From: DASSFZ01 sp035283185
Lineage (GTDB): Bacteria > Chloroflexota > Anaerolineae > Fen-1058
Direction of reading: 5' to 3'
Length of the DNA stretch: 64,000 nucleotides
NCBI GenBank assembly: GCA_035283185.1
Contig: DATEUJ010000144.1
Coordinates: 1-64,000 of the forward strand
A program made the translations under genes and the position numbers. The stretch's first letter is position 1; each line of letters starts with the position of its first letter. The notes below the pieces were generated by a model. The model worked only from the letters and a program-made list of their open reading frames with translations, was not told the DNA's origin and made no database searches. Below are positions 27,515 to 36,025 of the stretch, one piece after another.

Positions 27515-27763
27515 CTACTGCGCCGGCTCGGTGAGTTTGATTAGCTCGAGACAGACGTGCCCCACGCCGGTCTCAAAGGAATTGTCACAATACGGGCACA
27601 CTGCTCCGAATGATTCTTTACCGGCTGCCACGTAGCAGCATCCAACGGGGCAGATGTGAATCGTCCTTGGACCAAGCAGTTCAGTGCAATAGGGACATGT
27701 CTTCTGAAGCGGAGTCTTGCGATTGGTCGCCATGCCTCGCTTTGGGGATGATGCGCGTTTCAT
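27515..27763 (-). CDS. Small zinc-ribbon protein
   Basis: The 82-residue basic protein has paired Cys motifs: CPYC, then CPVGCC, then CPYC followed by VGHVC. The pattern suggests one or two zinc ribbons or a metal-binding protein. AAGGAGCATCAC precedes the ATG. It follows merB by about 100 bp in the same direction, so it could be a mercury-linked accessory protein, but no function is known to me. Confidence 0.7.
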   Translation of the reverse strand: MKRASSPKRGMATNRKTPLQKTCPYCTELLGPRTIHICPVGCCYVAAGKESFGAVCPYCDNSFETGVGHVCLELIKLTEPAQ

Positions 27764-27865
27764 GTGATGCTCCTTCCACAAGCCAACAAAGACTTCCTCA
27801 GCCGATTTCGCTTTGGAAGCCTTTGCTGGCCGTGGTGTGAACGCAGAAGATGTGTGCCGCTCGAA

Positions 27866-28999
27866 TTACTTGACGACCTGAGCATAGGCGTGATAGCGGG
27901 CACGCCCGGCCTGCTCGTCGAACTGGCCCTCCCAGACGCCAAGCGCGGTGTTTAGCCAGATATAGCGCTCGTCCTGGGTACTAAACTGAAGCGCCATCGT
28001 CAGACGCCAAAGATGCGGATAATCCTTATCGTATCCCCGCAGGCCGTACCCCTTCGCATCGAACCAGATCTGCGCCCCATCCTCTGTCTCGATGACGCCA
28101 CCTGGATGGGTCGTGCATAGATGCTGACCGGGCGCAGGCTGGATACCGGCTTTCACCAGCAGGTAGGCGCAGTCAGCAGAGTACATCGACCAGCGGATGG
28201 TCCCTCGGATCTTCGCGCCCGTGACCGTTCCCTCGCCGCTGCCGATCAGATCGCCCTCCCGGTTCTCGTCTGGCACGACGACATCCATGTCCGACTTGTA
28301 CGCCAATTCTGCGTCGAACAGGTGCTCAAGATGCCGCTGGGCCTGCTCTGCGTAGAGGAGGACCCTGGCCCACACCTGCCGTCCCAGTTCGAAGCCATCG
28401 TCCACCGAGAGGATGACGATGCCGTCCCGACCAGCAGCCCAGCGCTCGGCTTCCGCCTGCGAGGCGAAGAAGTGGATGTGCTCGCAGAAGGTGTTCCAGA
28501 TCGCCTCGACGGAGGCCATATCCTCTCGTGTCGGATCGACGATAACCATTGAGACTACTGCGCTGGTCGGGCTTACATTCTCCACTCGCTCCGGGCTTAC
28601 CGTCAGCCGCACCTTCTGTTTGGAAAGCGGCGAATACGACTCGACAGTGGCCGTCTGCTGCAGCAGGGAGGGCAGGAACAGCGTGTCCTCTGCGCACCAG
28701 GCTGACAGTGACACACCGTTGACGTACAGTCGATGCGGGTGATCGTTCAGCGACAGCCCCATGATGCCGACGATGTTGTCAGCGCCGTCCCGTTCGGTAA
28801 TCTCCCGCAAGAACGGGTGTGCCTCATCTCGACTGATCCCAATGTCGGCGGTCATCCGATCCACCTGCGCTCCGGTGACCGGGCGACCGGATGCCAGACT
28901 GCGCAAGACCCGGACCAACAGGCGCGAGTGATGTGGCCCGTAATCCAGCAGACTGGCCGCCATCTTCTGCGCCATTTCGTTGACGCGTGCGTTGTTCAT
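27866..28999 (-). CDS. merB: Organomercurial lyase MerB fused to a DUF3237-like domain
   Basis: Residues 1-~215 are alkylmercury lyase with the catalytic triad Cys102 and Asp105 (AWCAEDTLF) and Cys172 (NTFCEHIHFF), corresponding to Cys96/Asp99/Cys159 of the R831b enzyme. It splits carbon-mercury bonds, giving Hg(II) to MerA. Residues ~225-377 look like DUF3237 (IRGTIRWSMYSADCAYLLVK, IWFDAKGYGLR, RYIWLNTALGVWEG), an unusual extension since MerB is normally ~212 residues. GGAGGG precedes the ATG and a MerR-type promoter lies 35 bp upstream. Confidence 0.9.
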   Translation of the reverse strand: MNNARVNEMAQKMAASLLDYGPHHSRLLVRVLRSLASGRPVTGAQVDRMTADIGISRDEAHPFLREITERDGADNIVGIMGLSLNDHPHRLYVNGVSLSAWCAEDTLFLPSLLQQTATVESYSPLSKQKVRLTVSPERVENVSPTSAVVSMVIVDPTREDMASVEAIWNTFCEHIHFFASQAEAERWAAGRDGIVILSVDDGFELGRQVWARVLLYAEQAQRHLEHLFDAELAYKSDMDVVVPDENREGDLIGSGEGTVTGAKIRGTIRWSMYSADCAYLLVKAGIQPAPGQHLCTTHPGGVIETEDGAQIWFDAKGYGLRGYDKDYPHLWRLTMALQFSTQDERYIWLNTALGVWEGQFDEQAGRARYHAYAQVVK

Positions 29000-29585
29000 C
29001 GTACACCCTCCTCACATCAGTTGGTTTGAGAAGAGCATACACCCTGCCCCCGGGGGGAGAGTCAAGAGGCAATTTCGTTTTAGCCGACCTGCGGCGCGGG
29101 TCTGATGCGTACAGCTCCAGGTCGGCTTGCCCTGTCAGCGCCGGAGCGTGAGCAACCTGGAAGTCGAGGATGCGGTGACGCAGCACCTGCAAGTCCGATA
29201 TGCGCTCCTCGACGCGGGCCAGCACCTGGTTCAGCTTGTCGGCCAGGTGTGGGCCGATCGCTTCGCCGGGGTGCTCGCAGTAGATCGCGGAGACCTCCTG
29301 GATCTCCTTTAGCGTCAGCCCCAGCGAGCGCAGGCTGCCGATCACCTGCACGCACCACAAGGCCGATTCGTCGAACAGGCGATAGTTACTCTCGCTTCGG
29401 CCCAGCGTATACAGCAATCCGAGCCGCTCGTATTCGCGCAGCGCTTTGATCGACACGCCGCTGTGCCGGGCGAGTTGCCCGATGGTCATTGGTTTCGACG
29501 GCAACCTGTCAATTGTGCCCCGGTTCTCCGCAAGTTCGCGGCCGAGATAAGGTTCATTCGCAGGATTAGTCTTGGATGTGGGCAT
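28824..29585 (-). CDS. MerR-family transcriptional regulator (3' end uncertain)
   Basis: A MerR winged HTH (MTIGQLARHSGVSIKALREYERLGL) spans ~residues 33-100, followed by a long dimerisation helix and Cys residues (ESALWC, SAIYCEHPG) that could bind metal. GGAGAG precedes the ATG at 29585. The frame runs through the merB promoter and overlaps merB by 176 bp; the last ~75 residues look like non-native sequence. A one-base shift would stop it near 29079, so a frameshift is possible. It probably controls the two MerR-type promoters in this region. Confidence 0.75.
   Translation of the reverse strand: MPTSKTNPANEPYLGRELAENRGTIDRLPSKPMTIGQLARHSGVSIKALREYERLGLLYTLGRSESNYRLFDESALWCVQVIGSLRSLGLTLKEIQEVSAIYCEHPGEAIGPHLADKLNQVLARVEERISDLQVLRHRILDFQVAHAPALTGQADLELYASDPRRRSAKTKLPLDSPPGGRVYALLKPTDVRRVYDEQRTRQRNGAEDGGQSAGLRATSLAPVGPGLAQSGIRSPGHRSAGGSDDRRHWDQSR
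29034..29065 (-). promoter_or_regulatory. MerR-type promoter of merB
   Basis: In the merB sense: TTGACT, a 20-bp spacer containing the near-palindrome CTCCCCCCGGGGGCAG, then TATGCT. The over-long spacer with a central dyad is the hallmark of MerR-activated promoters. It shares GGTGTAT with the merA promoter. Confidence 0.75.
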
Positions 29586-29808
29586 GAGTGGCTCTCCGAT
29601 CGTGGGTATCACCTTCTTGGCGGGCCTACTAACCCATTGTCATGGTGATAGGCCGGGAACTCAGAATAACAAACACAAGCATCAATCTGGCTGAGAGCCA
29701 CACAGTCCGGCGCTGACGGCGCAGGACTTGCGTCGATAAGTCCCCGGTGACTTCACGGATACCCGGCAACTGCCGGACGCTCGCAAGCGTGACCGCGAGT
29801 CAACCAGG
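29586..29808. other. Intergenic region upstream of merR
   Basis: No gene is seen here. A GGCCTA...TAGGCC inverted pair lies about 45 bp upstream of the merR start and might be its operator; no clear -35/-10 pair was found. Confidence 0.3.
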
Positions 29809-30000
29809 TCAAGTCCAGCCGCGGACGTTGAAGCCCAGCCTCGTCTCAGTTCTAGATGGGGCCATAGATGTTGAGACGATGACGGGCGTGGGTGCAGGGA
29901 CAGATGTGGGTGCCAGCACTGTTGGCGTGGAAGCGGTCGACCGGACAGTGCAAGCCGAAGCGATGATCGCGAGTGCGGACAGAAGCGTTGGCCGTTTCAT
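29809..30000 (-). CDS. Possible small lipoprotein (63 aa)
   Basis: MKRPTLLSALAIIASAC is a plausible lipoprotein signal, followed by a Thr/Pro/Ala-rich tail and a short end (RLGFNVRGWT) before TGA. It may be the 5' part of a longer, broken gene: after the TGA only two codons follow before another TGA. It lies between the CcdA-like gene and merR. Confidence 0.4.
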   Translation of the reverse strand: MKRPTLLSALAIIASACTVRSTASTPTVLAPTSVPAPTPVIVSTSMAPSRTETRLGFNVRGWT

Positions 30001-30083
30001 GACCAATCATCCCGCTCTTGGACGGCTTGCGCTCGCCCCGCCCGAGAAGAAGAACATATTCGGGTAACTCGCCACTCGCTCCC

Positions 30084-30968
30084 CTACGGAAACAGCAGGC
30101 GCACGAACTGCTCCACGTTGAGCGCCGAATACAGGTTAAACGATCCGACCAAGATGAGCACGATGCTGGACACCAGTTTGATCTTGGGCGCGACGGCTTT
30201 CAGTTGTCCGATCAATGTCTGATGCGAGGCAGCGACCAGCCCGGAGACGACGAGCATCGCCGTGCCCATCGTGAGCGAGAACACCACAAAGGCGCTCAGG
30301 GTCGAGGCAAACCCACCCGACGAGAGAGCGCCAAGCATCAGCCCGGCCAGGATGGGACCGGTGCAGCCCATGCCGGCGGTGTTGTAGCCCAGACCGTACA
30401 GGTACAGGCTGGCCGCCGGACTCGACCTGCCCTCGCGGCGCGGCCGCGTGCGATAAGCCATCGCATCCAGGAAGGCGGGTTTCAAGTTCCAGCCGGCGAT
30501 TTGTCCGATGCCCAATAGCACGAACACCAAGCCGACCCCACCTCGGAAAACGCGCACGAACAGGCTCGGCTGCGGGCCGGACACGGACAGTCCCTGGGCG
30601 ATCCCAACCCCTAACGTCGCGATGATTACGCCCAGGATCAGGTCGAAGGTGACCACTCCCAGCGCAGCGGCCAGCCCCAGTTTCAACGCCCGGCCCCTGC
30701 CGGATTGTGCAGCATCCGGCTCCGGCCGAGCCAGGTAGTAAAACGAAAGATAGCCTGGCAGCAGCGGAAAGGCGCACGGGGAAAAGAAACTGGCAACGCC
30801 GGCAACGACAGCCAATGCGTAAAGGTTCAGCACGCTTAGGTCTGATGTGGTGGCAAAGGCGCGGAAGCCAAAGTAGCCGGCGACGATAAGCACCGCAAGA
30901 ACGACCAGCAGTCCGACGTATTGCAACCGGGCCCATCGCGGATGGAAACCGGCTGTTGGGGTGCTCAT
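30084..30968 (-). CDS. CcdA/DsbD-like transmembrane thiol transporter
   Basis: The 294-residue membrane protein carries the CcdA motifs SFFSPCAFPLLPGYLSFY and MGCTGPILAGL, whose two cysteines shuttle electrons across the membrane. Its ATG overlaps the stop of the HMA gene (ATGA), so translation is coupled. In a mer operon it may supply reducing equivalents or act in metal transport; classical MerT is absent. The N-terminus has one extra helix (~20-40) before the CcdA core. Confidence 0.88.
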   Translation of the reverse strand: MSTPTAGFHPRWARLQYVGLLVVLAVLIVAGYFGFRAFATTSDLSVLNLYALAVVAGVASFFSPCAFPLLPGYLSFYYLARPEPDAAQSGRGRALKLGLAAALGVVTFDLILGVIIATLGVGIAQGLSVSGPQPSLFVRVFRGGVGLVFVLLGIGQIAGWNLKPAFLDAMAYRTRPRREGRSSPAASLYLYGLGYNTAGMGCTGPILAGLMLGALSSGGFASTLSAFVVFSLTMGTAMLVVSGLVAASHQTLIGQLKAVAPKIKLVSSIVLILVGSFNLYSALNVEQFVRLLFP

Positions 30969-31189
30969 GCGACCTCCACATGATAGCCGATCCAGTCCAG
31001 TTCAGCCTTGACCTTTTCGAGATCGACTTCGCTGGATGCTGGACTGATCTCGATCGTCTGGGCCTTCTGGTCGGCCTTGACCGATCGCACGCCGGGCAAG
31101 CGTGCGAGGGTGAATTCGATGGTGCGCTCGCATCCAGCGCAGTGCAGTGTTTGCTCACCGATAATTTTGAGCTTGAGGTGTTGAGTCAT
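30965..31189 (-). CDS. Heavy-metal-associated (HMA) protein, MerP/CopZ-like
   Basis: The 74-residue single HMA domain has the metal-binding motif LHCAGC and ferredoxin-like pattern (TIEFTLARLPGVRSVKAD). No signal peptide is present, so it is cytoplasmic, unlike periplasmic MerP. GGGAGAG precedes the ATG at 31189; 15 codons upstream are open but without a site. It probably passes Hg(II) within the merA operon. Confidence 0.88.
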   Translation of the reverse strand: MTQHLKLKIIGEQTLHCAGCERTIEFTLARLPGVRSVKADQKAQTIEISPASSEVDLEKVKAELDWIGYHVEVA

Positions 31190-31233
31190 GGATGTTCTCT
31201 CCCTCGGGCAACGTTGCGCATTCTTCAAATCCA

Positions 31234-31815
31234 TTACCGGTGGCCACCGGGCCAGGTCAGGATGGGCATATTTACAACAATGCCGGGGCGCGCGATCATA
31301 AGCTCGCCTCTAGACTCCGTCGCTCTCACTTCTTCTACGGAACGCAACTCTACCACTGTCACACCCTCTTTCCAGGTGACCAGGTTGATTGCCCGCAGCG
31401 GGCTATACCCCTCATCGCCCGGCACCGAATCGAATACATCGGGTTGAAAGCCAAAGGGACCATCGCCTTTGACGCCGTTGGTGAAGACGTAGACATTGGC
31501 CAGGAGCGATTCTGGCGTCTGAGCCAAACGAGGAACCAGCACAACCTGTGGCCCCATCATGCGGGTTAGCATATCCGCCACCTGCTGATCCGAAGCCTCG
31601 GTGTGGATGAAGAAAATCTCCTCTCCGGCAGAAAATCCCTTCACCGGTGGCACCAAATCCGTGGACTGGACTGAACTTGCCATGTCACCCATGCTGGCGA
31701 CAGTGGCTTGAGGCGTAGCAGTTGGACTCAGCGTAGGTGATGCGGCTGACGAGCAGGCGGCGCTTAAGAGCGCCAGCACCATCGCTCCTATTACCAACTG
31801 TGTTTTCGAAATCAT
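31234..31815 (-). CDS. Lipoprotein of the merA operon
   Basis: The 193-residue precursor has a lipoprotein signal (VIGAMVLALLSAACSS), a Thr/Pro linker, a Met-rich piece (SMGDMASS) and a ~130-residue globular domain (FFIHTEASDQQVADML, LVPRLAQTPESLLANVYVF). I do not recognise the domain. It starts 12 bp after merA, so it is co-transcribed, and it may bind metal or a partner at the outer face of the membrane. Confidence 0.75.
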   Translation of the reverse strand: MISKTQLVIGAMVLALLSAACSSAASPTLSPTATPQATVASMGDMASSVQSTDLVPPVKGFSAGEEIFFIHTEASDQQVADMLTRMMGPQVVLVPRLAQTPESLLANVYVFTNGVKGDGPFGFQPDVFDSVPGDEGYSPLRAINLVTWKEGVTVVELRSVEEVRATESRGELMIARPGIVVNMPILTWPGGHR

Positions 31816-31827
31816 CTTCCATTCCCT

Positions 31828-33510
31828 TCACCCCGCGCAGCAGGAGAGCTTCGCCACGTCCTTCTCGAAGGCGAGCGCTGCCAATTTCAGCCCTTCGGCG
31901 TTGGTCAGGTAGGGGAACATCGTCTCGCGCAACTCGCGCACGCTGATGCCGAAGCGAATCGCCAGAACCGCCGTTTGGATCATCTCGCCCGCTTCCGGCG
32001 CCAGGATGTGCGCGCCGAGCAGGTGATCGGTCGCTGCGTTGCTCACCAACTTGATCAGGCCGCGCGTGTCACGTGCTGCGAGCGCACGCGGTACATGCAC
32101 CATCGGCAGTGAACTGACCTTGACCTCGTAACCCTGCTCCCGCGCCTGATCTTCGGTGAGACCGGCCGAGGCGATCTGCGGATCGGTGAAGGTGATGCGC
32201 GGGATGTACGACACATCGTACGTCCGCCCGGCATTCGTCAGCGCGTTCTCGGTGGCCAGCTGGCCGGAATACGCCGCGACATACACGAACATGTCGCGTC
32301 CGGTCACGTCGCCTGCTGCATAGACGAACGGATTGTGCGTGAGCAGCAGGTCGTTAACCAGTATCTCGCCGCGTTTGCCGAGTTTCACACCCGCCTCTTC
32401 CAGACCCAGGCCGGCGGTGTTCGGGCGGCGGCCAGTGGCGACCAGCAGTTGCTCGGCCTCGAAGGTGACTTCGGCATCGTTCTTGATGCCGGTGAGAATG
32501 TAGCGGCCGTCGCGCCGTTCCACTCTGGTCGTCTTGAAGTGGGGCACGATGCGCAGACCTTCTTCTTCCAGATATTCGGCCAGTGCGGCGCTGATATCCG
32601 AGTCCTCAAACGGGGCGATGCGCGGCAGCACTTCGAGCACCGTCACGTACGTCCCGGCGCGTGCGTAAGCCTGCGCCAGTTCGAGGCCGACAGCGTTCGC
32701 GCCGAGGACGATCATCGACTTAGGCAATTCCTTCAGATCGAGTGCGGAGGTGCTGTCGAGGTAGAGGGCTTCGTTCAGGCCGGGGATGGACGGCGCCCAC
32801 GGCTTTGCACCGGTGGCAATGATGATCTTTCCGGGCGCGTAACGTTTACCATCGATCTCCACGTCGTTCTTGCCGGTCAGCCGGGCGCGCCCCTGGATGT
32901 ACGTGATTTCGGGATAAGCCGCCAGCACATCGGTATACTTGGCCTGCCGCATTTCGCTGACCAGTTCATCTTTGTGCGCGATGACCTCGGGCCAGTAAAT
33001 GCTACCTGGCACAGTATGCACACCCTGGAAGCGATGTTGCCCCGCCAGGTGATGCAACTCGACCGAGCGAATGAGCGTCTTCGACGGCACGCAGCCGACG
33101 TTGACGCAGGTGCCGCCGATCGTGCCCGCCTCGACCAGCGCGACCTTGAAGCCGAGTTCCGCGCCTTTGATAGCCGCCGCGAAACCTGATGACCCGCCGC
33201 CGATGACCATCAGGTAAAAGGAATTCCCTGAGTTCCCATCGACTCCTGGCAAGCTCACGGGAACGAAGGAACTGAGGGAACTCCGGCGCGAGCGGACAGT
33301 GGCCGAGTAGCCGGCCTCGCGCACGGCAGAGGTCAGCGCTTCGGGTGTCACGTCTACTTCGGCAGTGACGCTCGCCCGCGCGGCCTGCCAGCCGGGCACA
33401 TCGACATCCTGCACACCCGGCACGCTTTTCAAGGCTTTCGTCACGTGCAGCGCGCATGAGTCGCAGGTCATGCCGCGCACGCTCAATTCCAGTTTCTCAA
33501 GTTCAGCCAT
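31828..33510 (-). CDS. merA: Mercuric reductase MerA
   Basis: The 560-residue enzyme has an N-terminal HMA domain (GMTCDSCALHV), an FAD site (LMVIGGGSSGFAAA), the redox pair GGTCVNVGCVPSK, FAD-contact NPFVYAAGDV and the C-terminal Cys557-Cys558 (LSCCAG) that hands Hg(II) to the active site. It reduces Hg(II) to Hg(0) with NADPH. GGAGAG precedes the ATG. The linker between HMA and reductase is encoded by an inverted word-repeat. It is first in an operon with the lipoprotein, HMA and CcdA-like genes. Confidence 0.95.
   Translation of the reverse strand: MAELEKLELSVRGMTCDSCALHVTKALKSVPGVQDVDVPGWQAARASVTAEVDVTPEALTSAVREAGYSATVRSRRSSLSSFVPVSLPGVDGNSGNSFYLMVIGGGSSGFAAAIKGAELGFKVALVEAGTIGGTCVNVGCVPSKTLIRSVELHHLAGQHRFQGVHTVPGSIYWPEVIAHKDELVSEMRQAKYTDVLAAYPEITYIQGRARLTGKNDVEIDGKRYAPGKIIIATGAKPWAPSIPGLNEALYLDSTSALDLKELPKSMIVLGANAVGLELAQAYARAGTYVTVLEVLPRIAPFEDSDISAALAEYLEEEGLRIVPHFKTTRVERRDGRYILTGIKNDAEVTFEAEQLLVATGRRPNTAGLGLEEAGVKLGKRGEILVNDLLLTHNPFVYAAGDVTGRDMFVYVAAYSGQLATENALTNAGRTYDVSYIPRITFTDPQIASAGLTEDQAREQGYEVKVSSLPMVHVPRALAARDTRGLIKLVSNAATDHLLGAHILAPEAGEMIQTAVLAIRFGISVRELRETMFPYLTNAEGLKLAALAFEKDVAKLSCCAG
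33224..33280. repeat. Inverted word-repeat in the merA linker
   Basis: TTCCCTGAGTTC (33224-33235) and GAACTGAGGGAA (33269-33280) pair at 11 of 12 positions, with GTTCC/GGAAC words between. The insert encodes a Ser/Pro/Gly/Asn-rich linker between the two MerA domains, so it is tolerated in frame. Confidence 0.6.
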
Positions 33511-33613
33511 GTCTTGCTCTCCTATTGCGCCGAAGTGCGCGCATGCTAACCAGGTGGCACACACAGTTCCCACCGTCCACGTCGTCGGTGGGGAAAGTCA
33601 GTCCCGTAACAAT

Positions 33614-33644
33614 AGAATACACCTTCCAGCCGCTGGAATGTCAA
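33614..33644 (-). promoter_or_regulatory. MerR-type promoter of the merA operon
   Basis: In the merA sense: TTGACA, a 19-bp spacer and TATTCT. The spacer begins with a perfect 15-bp palindrome TTCCAGCGGCTGGAA, followed by GGTG. A 19-bp spacer with a central dyad is the classic MerR arrangement, in which the activator untwists the promoter on metal binding. Confidence 0.85.
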
Positions 33645-33708
33645 GAGCGAGGTAATTTCGTCAGATTCGCTGCAGAGACCGGTGGCTACGTGTGGAAAAC
33701 CTTATCGG

Positions 33709-34932
33709 CTACCCCACCTTTTTGAGATACTCCCGAATCATGAGCGCCGCCGTCGCGCCTTCGCCGACTGCCGAGGCAGCCTGCTTAGTCGAACCGGTGC
33801 GCACGTCACCCGCCGCGAACACGCCCGGCAGCGTCGTCATCAACCGATCATCAGTCATGACGAAACCGTACTTATCGATCTCGGCTTTGCCCTTCAGCAA
33901 GTCGCTATTGGGCGACAGACCGATGAACACGAACACGCCGTCGTAGCGCCATTCTTTGATCTCGTCGGTCGCCCGGTCTTCGACGACGACGGCGCCGAGG
34001 CGATGATCTTTGCGCTTAAACTCTTTCACCGCGTGATTCGTCGTCACCGACATGTTGGGCTACTTGGCGACCTTATCTTGCAGAATCTGGCTGGCTTTCA
34101 CCTGCGGCATGAACTCGACGATGTCTACCTGAGAAGCAAACTTCGTGAGGAACAGCCCTTCTTCAAAGCCGCTATTGCCTCCACCGACGACGAGCACCTT
34201 CTTGCCTTTGTAGAACGCGCCGTCGCACGTCGCGCAGAAATGGATGTTGGTGCCGATCAGGTCGTCTTCGCCCGGCACACCCAGCCGCCGGTAGCGCGCG
34301 CCGGTCGCCAGCAGCACCGCTTTTGTTTCATATTCCTGGCCGCTCGCCGTCGTGACACACACATACGGTCCATCAGGAGAAATGTCTGCGACTTCCTGCG
34401 CCTGCAAGATTTCAACACCGAAGCGGCGCGCCTGTCGAGCCAGCCGATCGGCAAACTCCGCGCCGGCAATGCCCTGGTCGAAGCCGGGGAAGTTGTCGAG
34501 CGTCTCGGTGATGCCGGCTTGCCCGCCCATGCCGGCTTTCTCGATGACGAGCGTGTCCATACCCTCGCGGGCCATGTACAGTGCGGCGGTCAACCCGGCC
34601 GGCCCGCTGCCGACGACAACGGAATCGTAGAAAGTGCGTTTGGCTTTCGTCTGCAGGCCGAGTTTCTCGGCAAGTTGTGCGTTCGAGGGTTCGACCAGGA
34701 TCGAGCCGTCCGGGAACACGATGGTGGGAATGACCCGCATGCCGTTGTTCACCTTCTCGACGAAGGCCATCGCTTCGGCATCCTGCTCGATGTCGATGTT
34801 GACGTACGGCACGCGCTGCTCGCCGAAGAAGCGCTTGGCGCGCTTGCAGTCGGGGCACCATACGGTGCTGTAGACGATGATGGTGTTGGAGGTTGGAAGT
34901 TGGAGATTAGAGATTGGAGTGCTGTCGGTCAT
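33709..34932 (-). pseudogene. Glutaredoxin - thioredoxin reductase fusion interrupted by TAG
   Basis: Residues ~15-85 are a glutaredoxin domain (VYSTVWCPDCKRAKRFF), then a thioredoxin reductase (VVVGSGPAGLTAALYMA, active site FCATCDG, VVGGGNSGFEEG). At 34060-34062 an in-frame TAG follows QDKVAK; the same frame continues PNMSVTTNHAVKEF to FAAGDVRTGSTKQA and a natural stop. So the gene is whole except for one amber codon, not at a cysteine. Sequence error, recent inactivation or suppression are possible. The start overlaps nnrE by 4 bp, and the first ~15 codons come from a word-repeat. Confidence 0.85.
34886..34919. repeat. Word-repeat at the start of the thioredoxin reductase gene
   Basis: GGAGGTTGGAAGTTGGAGAT-type words, repeated four times, encode the odd N-terminal SNLQLPTSN. 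The conserved glutaredoxin domain begins just after, so either the repeat was inserted at the 5' end or the true start lies downstream. Confidence 0.55.
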
Positions 34933-35657
34933 ACGGGAACCTCAGGTGGACGGAGTGGAATGATGAAATCATCGGCAAACAGTCGATCGACTTCGATGCC
35001 GAGTTGTCGATACAGTTCCGGCGGCACACTGATGTCGGCCAGATACAGATCGCCGACGAACGGTCGAGCCTGCGGCGTCAGCAGTCCCGTCTTCGGCAGG
35101 GCCAGCGTCAGCGTCGCAGTCGCGCGAATGCACGGCGATCCCGGCTGCCCGGTGGTCGTATCAAGTCCGGATGGCGTGTCGAGCGCCAGAATCGGGCGGC
35201 CAGAGGCATTCGCTCGCTCGATCCACGCGGCGACCGCGCCTCGCGGGTTCCCGCTGAGGCCGTACCCGATCAAGGCATCGACGATCAGATCGGCCTGCGC
35301 CAAATCGGGATCGGCCTTCATCGCAAGTCCCATGACCTTCAGGATGCGCCATTGATGCGCGGGGACATCCGTGAGCCGCGCTGCGTCGCCGACCAGCTTC
35401 GCCTGCACGATCGCGCCGCGATTGTGCAGATGGCGCGCCGCGACCATGCCGCCGCCGCCGTTGTTGCCCGCGCCGCACAGCACGACGATGCGCCGCCCCA
35501 CCAGCCCACCGCCCAGCATGCGACGTGCCTGCTCGGCCAGATCGCGCCCGGCATTCTCCATCATCTGTATGAGCAGGATGCCGTACGTCTCAATCATCAA
35601 TCGATCGACATCGGTCATTTGCGTCGTGGTGAGCGCCGGCAAGAGGGCATGGCTCAT
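34929..35657 (-). CDS. nnrE: NAD(P)H-hydrate epimerase
   Basis: The 242-residue YjeF-N domain protein has family motifs MMENAGRDLAEQ, VLCGAGNNGGGGMVAARHL, DALIGYGLSGNPRG and LALDTPSGLDT. It epimerises R- and S-NAD(P)H hydrate as part of nicotinamide nucleotide repair. The ADP-dependent dehydratase domain usually fused to it is not here. It is embedded in a thiol-redox operon, 8 bp after trxA and overlapping the reductase gene. Confidence 0.9.
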   Translation of the reverse strand: MSHALLPALTTTQMTDVDRLMIETYGILLIQMMENAGRDLAEQARRMLGGGLVGRRIVVLCGAGNNGGGGMVAARHLHNRGAIVQAKLVGDAARLTDVPAHQWRILKVMGLAMKADPDLAQADLIVDALIGYGLSGNPRGAVAAWIERANASGRPILALDTPSGLDTTTGQPGSPCIRATATLTLALPKTGLLTPQARPFVGDLYLADISVPPELYRQLGIEVDRLFADDFIIPLRPPEVPV

Positions 35658-35664
35658 CAGTGTC

Positions 35665-36012
35665 TCACCCGGCTACTGGCGCAATCTTCGCCAGCGAGAG
35701 GTCGAGACCGTGCGCCAATCGGTCTTTAGGTATATAACCGACGAAGCGATCCACTTCTTGTCCACCCGCAAACAGTATAAGCGTCGGGATGCCGTGAACG
35801 CCGTACGCTTGCGATACGTCGGGGTTCGCGTCCACGTCCAACTTGGCGAACTGAATCTGCCCGTCGTATTCGTCGGCCAGCGTGTCGACCACCGGAGCCA
35901 GCATCCGGCACGGTCCGCACCACGCCGCCCAGAAATCGACGACGGTGGGAGTCGAAGACTTCAGTACCTTCTCCTCAAAATCCTGACTTGTGACCTTGAG
36001 CGGCTTGGACAT
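35665..36012 (-). CDS. trxA: Thioredoxin
   Basis: The 115-residue canonical thioredoxin has FWAAWCGPCRMLAPV with the WCGPC active site and the cis-Pro loop GIPTLILF. AAGGAGTG precedes the ATG. It lies 13 bp after tlpA and just before nnrE and the thioredoxin reductase gene, which would be its electron donor. Confidence 0.95.
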   Translation of the reverse strand: MSKPLKVTSQDFEEKVLKSSTPTVVDFWAAWCGPCRMLAPVVDTLADEYDGQIQFAKLDVDANPDVSQAYGVHGIPTLILFAGGQEVDRFVGYIPKDRLAHGLDLSLAKIAPVAG

Positions 36013-36025
36013 GATAATCACTCCT

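Noticed and set aside
29800..30000. TGA after RGWT in the small lipoprotein as a further selenocysteine site
   Set aside because: Only two codons (PG) follow before another TGA in the same frame, the residue is not a family Cys, and no conserved domain resumes.
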